A stretch of DNA of 64,000 bases, taken from assembly GCF_037975245.1 (NCBI RefSeq), contig NC_092578.1:8264501-8328500 (forward strand), written 5' to 3'. This document shows, piece by piece, positions 33,051 through 44,322 of the stretch; within the stretch, counting starts at the first letter, position 1, and each line of letters starts with the position of its first letter. A model generated the notes under the pieces. It saw nothing but the letters and a program-made list of their open reading frames with translations. It was not told where the DNA came from and made no database searches. Origin of the DNA: Apostichopus japonicus (taxonomy: Eukaryota > Echinodermata > Holothuroidea > Aspidochirotida > Stichopodidae). The position numbers and the translations under genes are program-made.

Positions 33051-35767
33051 GTTCATCCCTCGTAAACCCAAAAACTAGGTAAGTTTTGGACTTGAATTTA
33101 CTCATTTAGTCCCTTAATAACTAACTGTGTCATTATTACATGTATAACTTCATTCCACTCTTGGGAAATTTAGTTTTAGAATGTACTTTTCTAACTTTAG
33201 CACAATACAGTAACTACTGTATTTTGTTAACTTTTATAATTGAACTAAAATGATCTGGGTGGTATTCTGTTTCCTCTTTCTTTATGAATCTACCGTTTCA
33301 CCCTTTAGTTCTGCAAAAGTCTCCAAAACCGCAATGAACTGATTTGTTTATTTCAACTTTGAAAGTTATTTTTGGCTAGCTAGCTATGTTGAATTGACAT
33401 GCTCTCAAGGGATTTCGCGATGCTGTCAGTGATTTCAAATTGATGGCATTGCAGCCAAGAAAAAGAATGTAAGGAAAAAAAAACTTGTTAAAATTTAATT
33501 TGAAGTCTTGCTTTGAAAAGGTCTCATGGATCTCTGTAATACATCATAGCTTTGTACAGCTCTTGTCAGTTAATAAACTCCTGCCCATACAGTATTAAAA
33601 TATTGTCACAATTTGTCACATCAGAAATAGAAGAAAATGTTAAAAGATTGTAATACAGTCAGTGTATTGGCATACCAGGGTTACAAAATTCCGATTACAG
33701 TATATAAACTGTAGTATATATACCATGTATGCTGTATAAATTAAAAAAAAAAAAAAGCTGCAGCCTCAGCCATCCTCTCAATCCATCAACAAGAGACAGT
33801 GCTAAGGGATTCTGACGGATAACAAAACCTACTGTACTTAAAGTCTCAGTACCTGTTTGCCAAATTTGAAATTCGACCTTTCCAGCTTACTGCGCTAAAA
33901 TTTCCGTGAAGATGGCACCGTTCTATGCAACTTTCAAATCAATATTTGTTATTTTAATTGAGATATCTGTCGTTAAAAAATTTTGAGCTGAATAAAATTC
34001 GCAAGATTTATTCACGGGTCCGTAGATTCTACAAACTTCAATCAAAATTTTCAAGCCCGCCCAATAGATCATGTGCCAGTCAAATCTCTCTTTTTTATGT
34101 TTACGACCGTTAGGCCTAGGCATATTTTCACTTTTGTGGTTAGCCTGTCTTAGGTCCCTGCTCTTGTATCTTTCTCACAGTCGTTCTGATGTTGCTTGCA
34201 AAATTGTGTCATTTCCTTCCATTGCAATGAATAAAAATGTGTTTACAGATTTTTCCTCTGTGGAATTGTAAAAAGTGGATGATACGAGTAAAGAACTGCG
34301 TTACAATCTTGGTCGGGTCGCATGTGTGGACAATTTTGTTGGTAACATTTGTGTAATGAACATGCTGACATGGGCCGTCACAGTGATTTTACGGTAAATG
34401 TTTCGGGTCCTAAGGGCCACAGAAAATAAATTTCTTTCTTTCGATTGCAATGTTCAGCTTTTCTCAATTAAACCCGCCTGGTCAGAGTGCATTTAGAATA
34501 AAAAATATTGAATCTAATTCAGAAGTTTGTTTGGCGAAATTCATCGGCAAACACGTACTGTATTGAGACTTTATACTGTATACCCTTGCAATCTCTCATA
34601 TATGCATCAGTGCAGGAGATTAGTGGAAAAAGCTGCTAGGCATATAAGCATCTAGGCTTTTTATTCTGTCTGGTACTATAACATGTAGGGAAAGGATGCT
34701 AGAGGAGATCCAGGGAATGTATACATAGAAAACACTGGGGTATATTTAAATAAACAGCATGAGACCTACGACAAGAAAGCTAATTACTGTAGATAGAAGG
34801 CACACATAAATTTCGCTTAGCGACAATTTATCACTGGGATAAATTTTCATCTCGTAAAGACTCCCGCCATATGTCGACGTGTCCTCTTGTGAGAGCATAT
34901 TAAAGATGAAAAGGATTTTTCGTTTAATTATTTACAATGATAAAGGAGGTACTTGACTTGAATACAAAAATGACAGTACTTAAACACTCATTTTGTAACA
35001 GACTGTTTGTGTTATGTTTCAATTTCTTTTGGGAGGATAGTAACATCTAAATTAGCTGGCTATGTATTTTGAACAGAACAGATTGAAGAGTGAATTTCTA
35101 CAATATATATCTGTTATTTTTTTAATGAAGAAGCCAATTCAATACAATATCTTAAGTGTGTGATCATGCTTATGTTCAGCATTATATAGAGAGCTATAGA
35201 GAAAAAGCATGACTATTTTCTAGCATGCCTATCTTTGGTAAATATACATTTTTGGTGAAAACTTACATTTTAGTAATATTTTTTATGCCATCCATTAAGT
35301 TAAAGTATATAGCCATTGGAAGCTGTACAGTATATGTTTTATTGTTTATCGTAGAACATTGCGATGTCAAATTTAGTACTAGTTTATGGATAGAAAACAG
35401 CCAAATGCACATACGTGACCAAGCATGGAAAACTAGATGCCACTAAAACAGTTTTTAAAATGGATACAGTTGGTTAGGTGAAGTAGAAAAGGGAATTTGC
35501 ATATTCATAAAGTCAATTGGAGGCATGAAGTATATGCAGTGCTGATTAGTTAATATCCAAACCAGTACGTTACTTTGGAATTTCAAGGAAATTCCAGGAT
35601 TTAGTGACGTATGGATGATTCATACTTTGTATTGGCCTCAAAGATGAGGGTACGTATTTTGCAGCAGTGTCATTTACATGCCATGCTTGAGGTATTTCTG
35701 CAGTGCGAGTCAATAAGCACATTTTTGTGGAAGATATCTAAGCATGTCAGTAATTAATGTTAAGCAC
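33051..35767. other. intron without recognised gene
   Basis: AT-rich, no supported feature. Confidence 0.5.
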
Positions 35768-35912
35768 GCCACACACTGTACGACTCATCCCGGCCCGACT
35801 CCAAGTTGACGGTCGTTATGTGGAAAATGCTTATTCATGAAGACAAATAGTCTTATGACTGACCCTAATTTTCCAAGTAACGACGGTCATGATCAGTCGT
35901 GGATAGTGTGGC
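35768..35912. mobile_element. foldback/MITE-like imperfect hairpin
   Basis: GCCACACACTGTACGACT at the left pairs imperfectly with the reverse of CAGTCGTGGATAGTGTGGC at the right; the inner arms GTCGTTATGTGGAAAAT and ATTTTCCAAGTAACGAC also pair, and AGAC/GTCT sits at the tip. The whole 145 bases can fold on itself. No target duplication was clear. Confidence 0.55.
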
Positions 35913-37852
35913 CGGCTCTAAATGTGCTGATAAAATTGAAAGACTCTGAACATAAGAGAGAACACTGTTAAATTTATTCACAGTCGTTGAAATATAAAGT
36001 TTAAAGTATGTATTGCAGTGCTGTACACGCAGTACTGTAGTCTGTTACCAGGAGAAATTTTGCGGGACTTTTAACGTTTGTTACCAGCTCTAAAAATACC
36101 TGACCGTGTTCAAGCGAGCCGAGTAACTTAAAACAGTTTGGCAGGTAGATAGTAAAGTGTGTGAATTAAGGGGAGACAGGTGAGTATCATTGTTTGTTAA
36201 TTTACTGAAATCAGTATGTTTTGGGATCAACTGACGACATATATATCGTATATTATAAAAATGATTTTGATATAGCATCATGTTTATGTTTTGGGAGATG
36301 TTACCATCCCAAAATAACTCTAGCTAATAGTCCTTCCCTACAAAGTGTACAAAAAGCAGTTTATTTTGGTTTAGATTTTAATCATTAAAACTAACCAAGG
36401 GATAATAATAATATTTTGATAGTTACGAAGGCTTGCAATTGTGGTAGAAGTTGATGAGTCAGTGAGTCAACGATAAATTTTTATATGGATCACGGAATTC
36501 TGATATTATCATTGACTTGTTCCATGCACCATGCACCATCAAACAAACAGACACTAAATAATAAACAAAATCTTATTCTGTTAAAGCACCACCTTACACT
36601 TACACCACTTGATTACGTTGATTTTACATGTTGTATACTCTCTCAGCATGTACAGTATCAGTATATATGCCGTAGGCCTAAAACTTTTGCGCTCTACTAC
36701 CCTTTGTATGAACTGTACACTGTTCTCATACATACAGGACTGCACTGTAATCCCCTGTTGTTGCTTTGAGATATATTGTTAATCCATGAGGACCTGCTTT
36801 AAATCAGGTGCTGTTCAAATGTAACCCTGGGTAACTAGGTGGGACGAGTGAGGTGTTGTTAGACCTTCCCCCTCCACTTTGACCTCTCTGCTTACAACAT
36901 ACCGTATATTTATTCCAATCTACAGTACCTAAGAAAACTTTTCTTGGGATTACCATTACAACAACTGTGAGCAATTATTAACTATGGCTTTAAACAGAGG
37001 TACCGGACCGAGTTTGTTGACATACAAGTGCTTGTTACCGTGGAAGTGTAAACTTCACCTTACCAGCATAACCTGATGCACTTTCATATGCTGTGGTACT
37101 TGAGAAATGCATAGCCAAATAATAGACCACCAGGCCGGTTAGATGAAGAACATGGCCATCTGGGGTCCATGCAGTCAATGCAGTACCCTGTACTGATAAT
37201 TTACTGAAAGATTAGCAGGCATGTTTTTACTTTGTCCTTGTTTGTTTGGAGAGAGTGGGGGGGGTGGGGGGATTCCTTTTTCTTGGGAGTTGGGGGATTT
37301 TATGTAATTGAGTTCTATTGATAAACTGAAATATCTGTAATTATGTTAGCTAAGTAGTAAGTAATGTAAAATCCTTCTTGTGATGGCCTTGTACTCTAGC
37401 CATGCTTGCTTAATAATGCAAGTAATGGAAACTATACTTTAGTAGCATACTGTACTTCACTTACAGTACTTAGATAAAAAAAAAAAAAAAGCCTGAAGTG
37501 AGTAATTTTTAAATGGCTCATTACAAGGACTGTAAATGCATCTTTAGCCGGTAACAATGTGAGTTGACCTTTATATGTTTTTCGTAGTTATTTGCCTTAA
37601 TATTGATTAAATGTATACTTCTCAGGTTTATTTGAACAGAAGCATTTTATTGAGTTATTGATTAGAAGTACAAATTTGAGAGCGGAAATGTGGAATGGAC
37701 ACATTTACTAGCACAGTTGATGAGATATTCATAGTTCTTCAAATTATCAAAGTATTGTACTGTAAATCTGCTCTAGCTTAGGTTCAATATTGTACAGTGC
37801 TATAAAGTGTTAAGAGAACTTTGTTTTACTAACTTATTCATTGACAAGACTA

Positions 37853-37875
37853 TACAGTACAGTACAGTACAGTAC
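37853..37875 (+). repeat. ACAGT pentamer microsatellite
   Basis: Four to five adjacent ACAGT units; the TACAGTA/TACTGTA motif is also scattered throughout the window. Confidence 0.85.
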
Positions 37876-39759
37876 GTACTGCTGCATGCAATTTAATGCT
37901 TGTGTACTGTACGTACAAAGTTTTCTCGAAGGAAATTAGAAAGTTCATTGTAACCCTTTTGCTGGAATATAGTTTTGCACACTGTGCATGGGATATTTAA
38001 TATTAATTTGACTTTCATGCTCATGTTACTTTTTAAAATAGTTTCAGCAAAGGTTAGCATGATAATATTGACTTGGCTACACAATGAAAACATTTTTATC
38101 AAATTTCCCACATGATTAGAGCACAGACCCCACACACTTCTACAGTTGCATTGTAACTGCCTGGATTTCACTTTATAGGTGATACGAAAAATCTTATCTC
38201 AAAATGGATGCCGATCCTCTTTTTCCAAAATCTGTCCAAAAGATTTTTAAAGATTTTATGCTGCTAGAGACTAGAGACCTGGATTGACCTACAAATTTGG
38301 AGTAAAAGAGAAAAGTTCTGCCTAAAAAATTGCAGGTGAATTTATGCCAAATCCTGTTCAACCATCGATGTACACCTGACCCAATTTATGCTGTTTAATA
38401 GGTACAGGTAACTGGTGCAAAGAAAGTATCAACTCTGCATCGCTCTAGTCTTTCAGATCCCTTCCACTTAGGCTGTGAATCGAATGTTCCCAGATTCTGC
38501 AGTTTAGTATAAACTGTGAATCATTACCACTTTGCAGTTTATAATGCCTGCAGTTAGCTGTGTCTAGTATTATACACAGATTTAGGGTTAATAAAGTTGA
38601 CTGGAATTTGATCTAATTACTGTGCACACTGATATTTATAAACTGTTAGTTGACCGGTGAACTGAGTTTGTTTGGCCGTCAAACACTGTCTTAACTATTT
38701 AAGCTGCACGTATGCAACAAAATAATTTCCCATATTTGCTATTATACTGGTCTGGAGGTAAGGTAGACTCTCTCATATTCGAACTTTGTACCATTGTAAT
38801 AACGTTAGTACCAGGTGGCATTCAGTAGTTTTGAACCTAGTTAATCCATTTCACTCCATATTATGGTACTTTATATCCTACAGATTAAAGACAAAGTCAA
38901 TGATAATTCCTGTGTTTAATTTAATTCAGTCCGATAGGGCAGGGTTTAGTTGATAGATCAGAACACCAGCAAAGATGTTACACGTACCTTAAACAATAGA
39001 TTCATTAAGTGCGGAATTACCACTTCGTGGAATGGCTTAGTGAGTTCTACTAGTGGACTTAAGTATATGAACTATCATTTAAATTTTTATTATTTTTTTA
39101 AATTTTTTTTTGTGAAAGAGGACATCCATTCTGCTTTGAGTAAAATTAAAGTGTCGATAGATGTAGTGAAGCATGCACTGTAACTGTTGATTTGTGAGAT
39201 GCAGCTGGTTAATTGTGAAAAAAGTAGATGAGAGTAGTTATATGACGTAAATGTAGAAATACCCTGCGGCCTGGCTCGATGAATGTACGTATGGAGTAAA
39301 AACAGGTTCGTGATGATAGCTTTAGTAAATTTAGGTGATTCTATTTAATGCATTGTATAAACTAATAGCTTTTGCTCTTGGCATTCCATTATATTGTTCA
39401 GTCATGTCTGTATTAAAAGTATATCATATTTTACCCTCAAACTACAGTATGTATACTGTAGTTTATGGGACATTATATTTGTGGGGGGTGGGGGATGGGG
39501 ATGGGAGAATGGAAGGGAATGGTTTGTTTCAGTCAAACTCATATTGGGTTTAGAATGAACAAAACCTGTTAAGTTTTGGATAGACCAAGCAATATAGAAT
39601 TCATACATAATTGGATATCCTTGCGAATTGCGATATCCTTCAGTCATATTGAGCAGAGCTATGCAGTACATCAACAACCATTGACGTCACTGTTTCCATG
39701 CAGTGGAGCGCTCATCTTTTCTTCAGAGCTATTCATCAACTCTGTAGATTTTCTTTTCC

Positions 39760-39806
<47 letters not shown>

Positions 39807-40309
39807 GTATTGAAATATAACAATTTACACCTCTTATCCTGGGTTAAAGTTGTCAGGTTTGATTTGACAATATTTAAATGTAGAAACATAACATTGAACA
39901 TTAGCATATCAATTATTAAATTTGGACTTGAATAAGTACTCCAGCTAATAGAAACTGTTACCATCTTTATCATTTAAATAAAAAGTGAACCCAATGTCGA
40001 GCATTATTGCCCTATGGTACTGTAACATGCATATCAATAAGTCTGACAATGCATGAAAATGAACAATCCTATCATCCATAGCAAAAATTTGTTATAACTC
40101 AAGTGGCTCAATGATGTCATGTTTAGACTTGTTAAAGTCTTCTCTTTTGAACCATGATACATACCTTTCAAATGGAATAGAAAACAATTTCAGCTCTGTT
40201 TAAGAGAATTGTTCATTGCAAGCATATTTATATCACAGAGGCCAATGATGGATTGGATTTGGGTTTGCTTCTCTGTTTATAAAACCTAGATAGATGGTAT
40301 ATGGATAGT
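37876..40309. other. intron without recognised gene
   Basis: AT-rich; contains a 12-bp palindromic pair at 39439-39464 (AAACTACAGTAT and its inverse, 2-base loop) and one CRE palindrome TGACGTCA at 39682-39689. Confidence 0.5.
39761..39803. repeat. TA dinucleotide microsatellite
   Basis: About 21 uninterrupted TA units. Confidence 0.95.
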
Positions 40310-40365
40310 TTACTTTGCTCCTCGCTCACTTGTCTCCCCCACAACCCTTAGCACCCTCATTCTGG
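40310..40365 (+). repeat. dispersed ACCTGTCTCC-type repeat
   Basis: TTTGCTCCTCGCTCACTTG, TCTCCCCCACAACCC, TTAGCACCCTCATTCTG; closely matches 18626-18680. It is embedded in a local duplication of GGTTTGCTTCTCTGTT and AGATAGATGGTATATGG (40261-40305 and 40366-40412). Confidence 0.7.
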
Positions 40366-40701
40366 GTTTGCTTCTCTGTTAACACCTACAGTAGATAGAT
40401 GGTATATGGATAGTTCAGTACGGTAGAAGTCTTTATTCCTTGTACCAGTCAGGTGTGGATTGTTTACATTTTCTGATGATGTTACACCTTGGTATTCTGA
40501 TTTTTTTATAGACCTGTTGTATACTATGTACCAGAAGGTTTGCCTACAATAGAGTATTTTATCTAGGGCACTGTAATAATACAATGAAACAAAGATGTAT
40601 CATTGGGGTATGCAGCTAGGTTTACTTGTAGCTTAACTTTGGTGTTGAAGCTCCTAGGGACAGAGGTGGTGGTTCCTTACTGTACCTGATGTAAAAGTAA
40701 T

Positions 40702-41111
40702 CCTTACAGTGGGGTGGATTGTCCACAGAGTGCTATGGACAAATAAGGGACAAATTTAGATTCTGTACGAACTATAGAACGTTGATATTGTGTAGACCAG
40801 AAGGGAAAAAAAGCAGTGGCTTCACTCTAGCAAGCAACCCTTACAGTGAGGTGGATTGTAGACAGAGAGCTATGGACAATTAATTAAGGAACAAATTTAG
40901 CTTCTGTACAAACTATAGAACGTTGATATTGTGTAGACCAGTATAAAAAAAAGCACTGGCTTCACTCTAGCAACCAACCCTTACAGTGGGGTGGATTGTA
41001 GCTAGCTACATGGACAATTAATTAAGAGACAAATTTAGATTCTGTACAAACTATAGAACTTTGATATTGTGTAGACCAGTAAAAAAAAATAAAACACAGG
41101 CTTCACTCTAT
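40702..41111 (+). repeat. three-copy tandem repeat of about 137 bp
   Basis: Copies 40702-40838, 40839-40978 and 40979-41111. Each starts CCTTACAGTG.GGTGGATTGT and ends with an A run, then GGCTTCACTCTA. Copies differ by scattered substitutions and small indels; the middle and third are closest over GGACAATTAATTAAG. Confidence 0.92.
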
Positions 41112-43619
41112 CACTCCAGGTTGGTTTTCGATAACACTTTAATATGTTGAGATACTCTCCTTAAAGAATACCAGAGACTAATCAGTTAGAGTGGCTGAAA
41201 GGACTGGCACTGTGTTCATATGATATATGGGATAATGACCTCCTCGAGGCTCGACGTCATACAAAAACACAAGCTTACAGGTTTGAGGTCTCTCACGATG
41301 AAACATGGGCCCTGTTCGTGTACATCCTTTAGCCTTGTTCACATTCGACGACAATGCAACCTGGAGGATCTGATATTGCAAGGATGATCAACTTTGTAAT
41401 TATGTGAACACTGCCAACTTCAGGATCATACCCTGTAATCATGATCCCCATGTCGGGAGAATACTGATCCCACAAGGGCAATCGAGATGTCAGTGTGAAC
41501 ACACAGGAGATGGAGGGGAGGGGGGAGGCGGATGTTGGAAGAGGGGACAATGCGACTTGAGATCGCATAGACAAAGACCAACCAAAGTATCAAGGCAGAC
41601 ATAACTGTAACTGCTATAAATAGCTTCTTGATTTGTAAGCAATCTCTATAACCTTTCTTCGCCCTTGCAAATAATCCTTCTCGTTCGACGTGTATTCACC
41701 ACCGGTTTCCCAAGTGTGGACAACGCTAGTTATTTCTACAGAGATCAAGTGTACTTCAGCTTTATTACCTCCCAGAGGGAAGACAAGATCCTGATCCCTC
41801 CTTGCATTTCTTAAATTTTAATGAACGAGGCTTGTGTGGCAACTTTCATTGTGATCATCTGATTTCTCTCAATGGGTTGCTTCTATCTGTTACGCTGTAA
41901 TCTAAACAAGTGTAAGTCTTTAGAGATCAGGTTTGGAGCAGTTAATTCCTTCAGATGTGCTGCATCATTAAACTGTCCATAATTTAATACTGATCACTCC
42001 TCTCTTACCTGTCTCCATTTCAATGTATGCACTCCTATCTACCTAATTTAGAAAAGATAATAACAATTTAGGACTGCACCATCATCATCCCTCCCCCACC
42101 CCTCACTGACCCACTGAACAGGGTCAAATTTTGTACCCTTCCCCTTCCCCTTCCAAGTCTACCAAATTCTGAAGAATTACTAACACCCTTTATTGTGATG
42201 TTATCATGTTTCTCTTTTCAAAATGAGTAGAAAACAGGTACAGTAGTAAGTATGCTACATCCCTGTGATACTATGTACAGTAGTAAATAATATCGAAAAA
42301 ATATTTCTGCCACAGTACACAAATATTAAAGTATGGGCTTATAGTTGATAATGCTCACATCTGTAAAGGTTTTTGTACAAGTGTGAAGTAAACAATCACC
42401 AAGTTTTCTGGAACTCCATAAGTTTAGCTAAGGGCAGGAAGTACAGGTAATTATGGAGGGTTACCAGGTATGCTTCCAGAGATCGATGGACCAAGCAATT
42501 TCCTTCTGGTTTCATGTTTGAAGGATTGAACAAAATAGATGAACGAGAAAAGTTTTTTCTGTCTTTTCACAGGAAGTAGTTCATAGTATTGGGACCTATA
42601 GTGTCATCATGTCATATTGTAATGTCGGTAGTAATACGTAGAAGGCAGAAAATAGGACTTTAGATAAAAATAGGACTTTTAAAGATAAAAACAGGACTTT
42701 GTTTTTGCAGTCATAAAAAAAGGAAGGACCTCGATATTTTATTGGCATGCACACTTGTCCAATTTAAAGGTACAGGAATAGAGTCGTGCTGTCAAGTGTG
42801 ACCATTTCTAATTTGATTGCTAGAAATAACAACAAATCACAACGTTACATGGTTCGCAGCTAGCTGATAATGCAATGGCAATACGTAAATGCAATACAGT
42901 TTATACAAGCAACAATACAGTAAAAAGTTTTTATTATCATGGCTATGATACAATAAAGCTCATAACTCTTTGTTTTTAAGTAAACAAATAATAAAACTCT
43001 TCTTCCGTCAAGCCATAAATGTTCATATTGCACTTAAGTTTCTGACAGAGGGGTTAATTTTCTGTACTTTAGTGTCATGTTTATCTCAGGGTCCTTAGCT
43101 CCAGACAGAGCTATAAACGTGGTGAAGTGTGTCTGTCTCAGCTGCAGTGTGTGCGTCGAAAGAACGTTTGCTCAGATATGTAACGAGTGCTTGAATGTAA
43201 CTGGTGAGATCATTTTACATGTACAAGTTGTTGTCGAGTGATCCTGTGTACCCCGTAGTACTGTATGTAATACTGGTATGATGCACCGTCCAGTCAACCG
43301 TCCTATTACTGCACAGCAAGGGGCAGCATTGTCATCTCGAGTATTTTGTTGACAGATTTCAGGAGGGTTCTCCATAAGAGAGAGAGAGAGAAAGCGTGAG
43401 TGAGGGGTTGAGAAAAGGAACTAAGACTGAAAGAGGAGGAGGGTGAGGGGATAATATTTGGCAGAGATACCGCAACAGATTGAACTCATGGTCTGAGGAC
43501 ATGACGGAAGAGGTGATTACCCCGACATACGAACTCACTTCACCCACGCATGCACTTTGCGCCATGTTGGGTACCATTGTACCTAAAACCGACTGGAGGC
43601 ACATACGGAAGCGGTGAAG
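41112..43619. other. intron without recognised gene
   Basis: Includes another ACCTGTCTCC repeat at 42001-42045 and a short triplicate of ATAGGACTTT-type units at 42650-42702. No exon supported. Confidence 0.5.
42001..42045 (+). repeat. dispersed ACCTGTCTCC repeat
   Basis: Near-identical to 14247-14290 over its first 28 bases. Confidence 0.6.
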
Positions 43620-43779
43620 TTACCAAGGGAGTCTCAAAGCTCCTACGTCTGTTGATGGCCAAAATAAAAAACTGCTTTCAATGCGGAGACAGCTTCCACG
43701 ACCGTGAAAATTCTGAATAATATTTGAAAAACTATCATTTTTTTGTCGTAAAAAGTACACATTGTTAATAATAATCATT
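43620..43779 (+). promoter_or_regulatory. putative 5' leader and proximal promoter of exon 1b
   Basis: The ~160 bases before the exon 1b ATG contain CpG-bearing stretches (ACGGAAGCGGTG just upstream, CATACGG, CACGACCGTG) in otherwise AT-rich intron, and no clear acceptor. This is what a start-site region for an alternative first exon would look like. No TATA box is convincing. Inference only. Confidence 0.3.
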
Positions 43780-43938
43780 ATGGATAGCGAGGACGCCAAA
43801 ACTTCAAAGTATGCAGAGCAGAGGAAACGCCGATTTTCAGCACCAGGTTTCCTGTCTCCTTCGTCTTTAAAGTCGCGTCTGTCTGGGCTGGCCAGAGGGC
43901 AACAAGGTCAGAGGTTAGATGAGCGGAGACAAACAGTC
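43780..43938 (+). CDS. prkag2-like: prkag2-like exon 1b: alternative first coding exon (basic, serine-rich N-terminus)
   Basis: An ATG at 43780 opens 53 codons (MDSEDAKTSKYAEQRKRR...DERRQTV) ending at 43938, followed by GTAAGT. The intron is phase 0 and fits exon 2. No convincing acceptor lies just upstream and the preceding ~150 bases read as leader, so this looks like a true first exon with its own promoter. The peptide is basic and serine-rich; RRFSAP (serine 20) has Arg at -3 and Pro at +2, like a basophilic-kinase site that could bind 14-3-3. The human gamma2 N-terminus also has a Lys/Arg-Arg-Ser stretch before DLSSFAMP, an analogous arrangement rather than clear homology. The reading frame runs a few codons past the donor before a stop, as expected for intron. 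Coding-like codon use and the two-way frame fit support it; the exact transcription start is unknown. Confidence 0.65.
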
Positions 43939-43987
43939 GTAAGTTCAACTTTATATTGTATGCAGATAAATATTGCATGTTGATAAG

Positions 43988-44097
43988 GTTGTCCTTCCGT
44001 AAATATTTACAGTTTAAGAATACAATTTGAGTGGTCACTAAATGATAAATCTGCAAGGTTGCAGTTCCTATCATTTAGTGGCAGCATGCAGGACAAC
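43988..44097. repeat. nested hairpin downstream of exon 1b
   Basis: Outer arms GTTGTCCT (43988-43995) and AGGACAAC (44090-44097); middle arms CACTAAATGATA (44036-44047) and its inverse (44069-44080); inner CTGCAA/TTGCAG (44051-44064) with a GG loop. The inner 45 bases form a pre-miRNA-like hairpin; the whole could also be a foldback element. It begins 50 bases into the intron. Confidence 0.7.
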
Positions 44098-44161
44098 TTG
44101 AAAAGGAACCCATGCGATGATGACTGCCTATGTATGTTCGTATGTGTGCGTTTGTTTTGTA

Positions 44162-44318
44162 TTCTGACCGAGGACTTGAACAAAAGAATTTCAGGTCCTC
44201 GGTTGTGATTTCTAAAGAATCACCACGTCCTCGGACGAATTCTATTGTATGGGGTATTGTAAAGGTTGGGGTAGGTGGATTTGAACAATGGAAAATTCAA
44301 TGGGGTCCTCGGTCTGAA
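44162..44318. mobile_element. 157-bp MITE with CCGAGGAC ends
   Basis: Ends TTCTGACCGAGGAC and, in reverse, TTCAGACCGAGGAC (13 of 14), flanked by TGTA at 44158-44161 and 44319-44322 as a 4-bp duplication. GTCCTCGG occurs twice more inside (44195, 44228) and TTGAACAA is repeated near both ends. No coding capacity. Confidence 0.7.
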
Positions 44319-44322
44319 TGTA

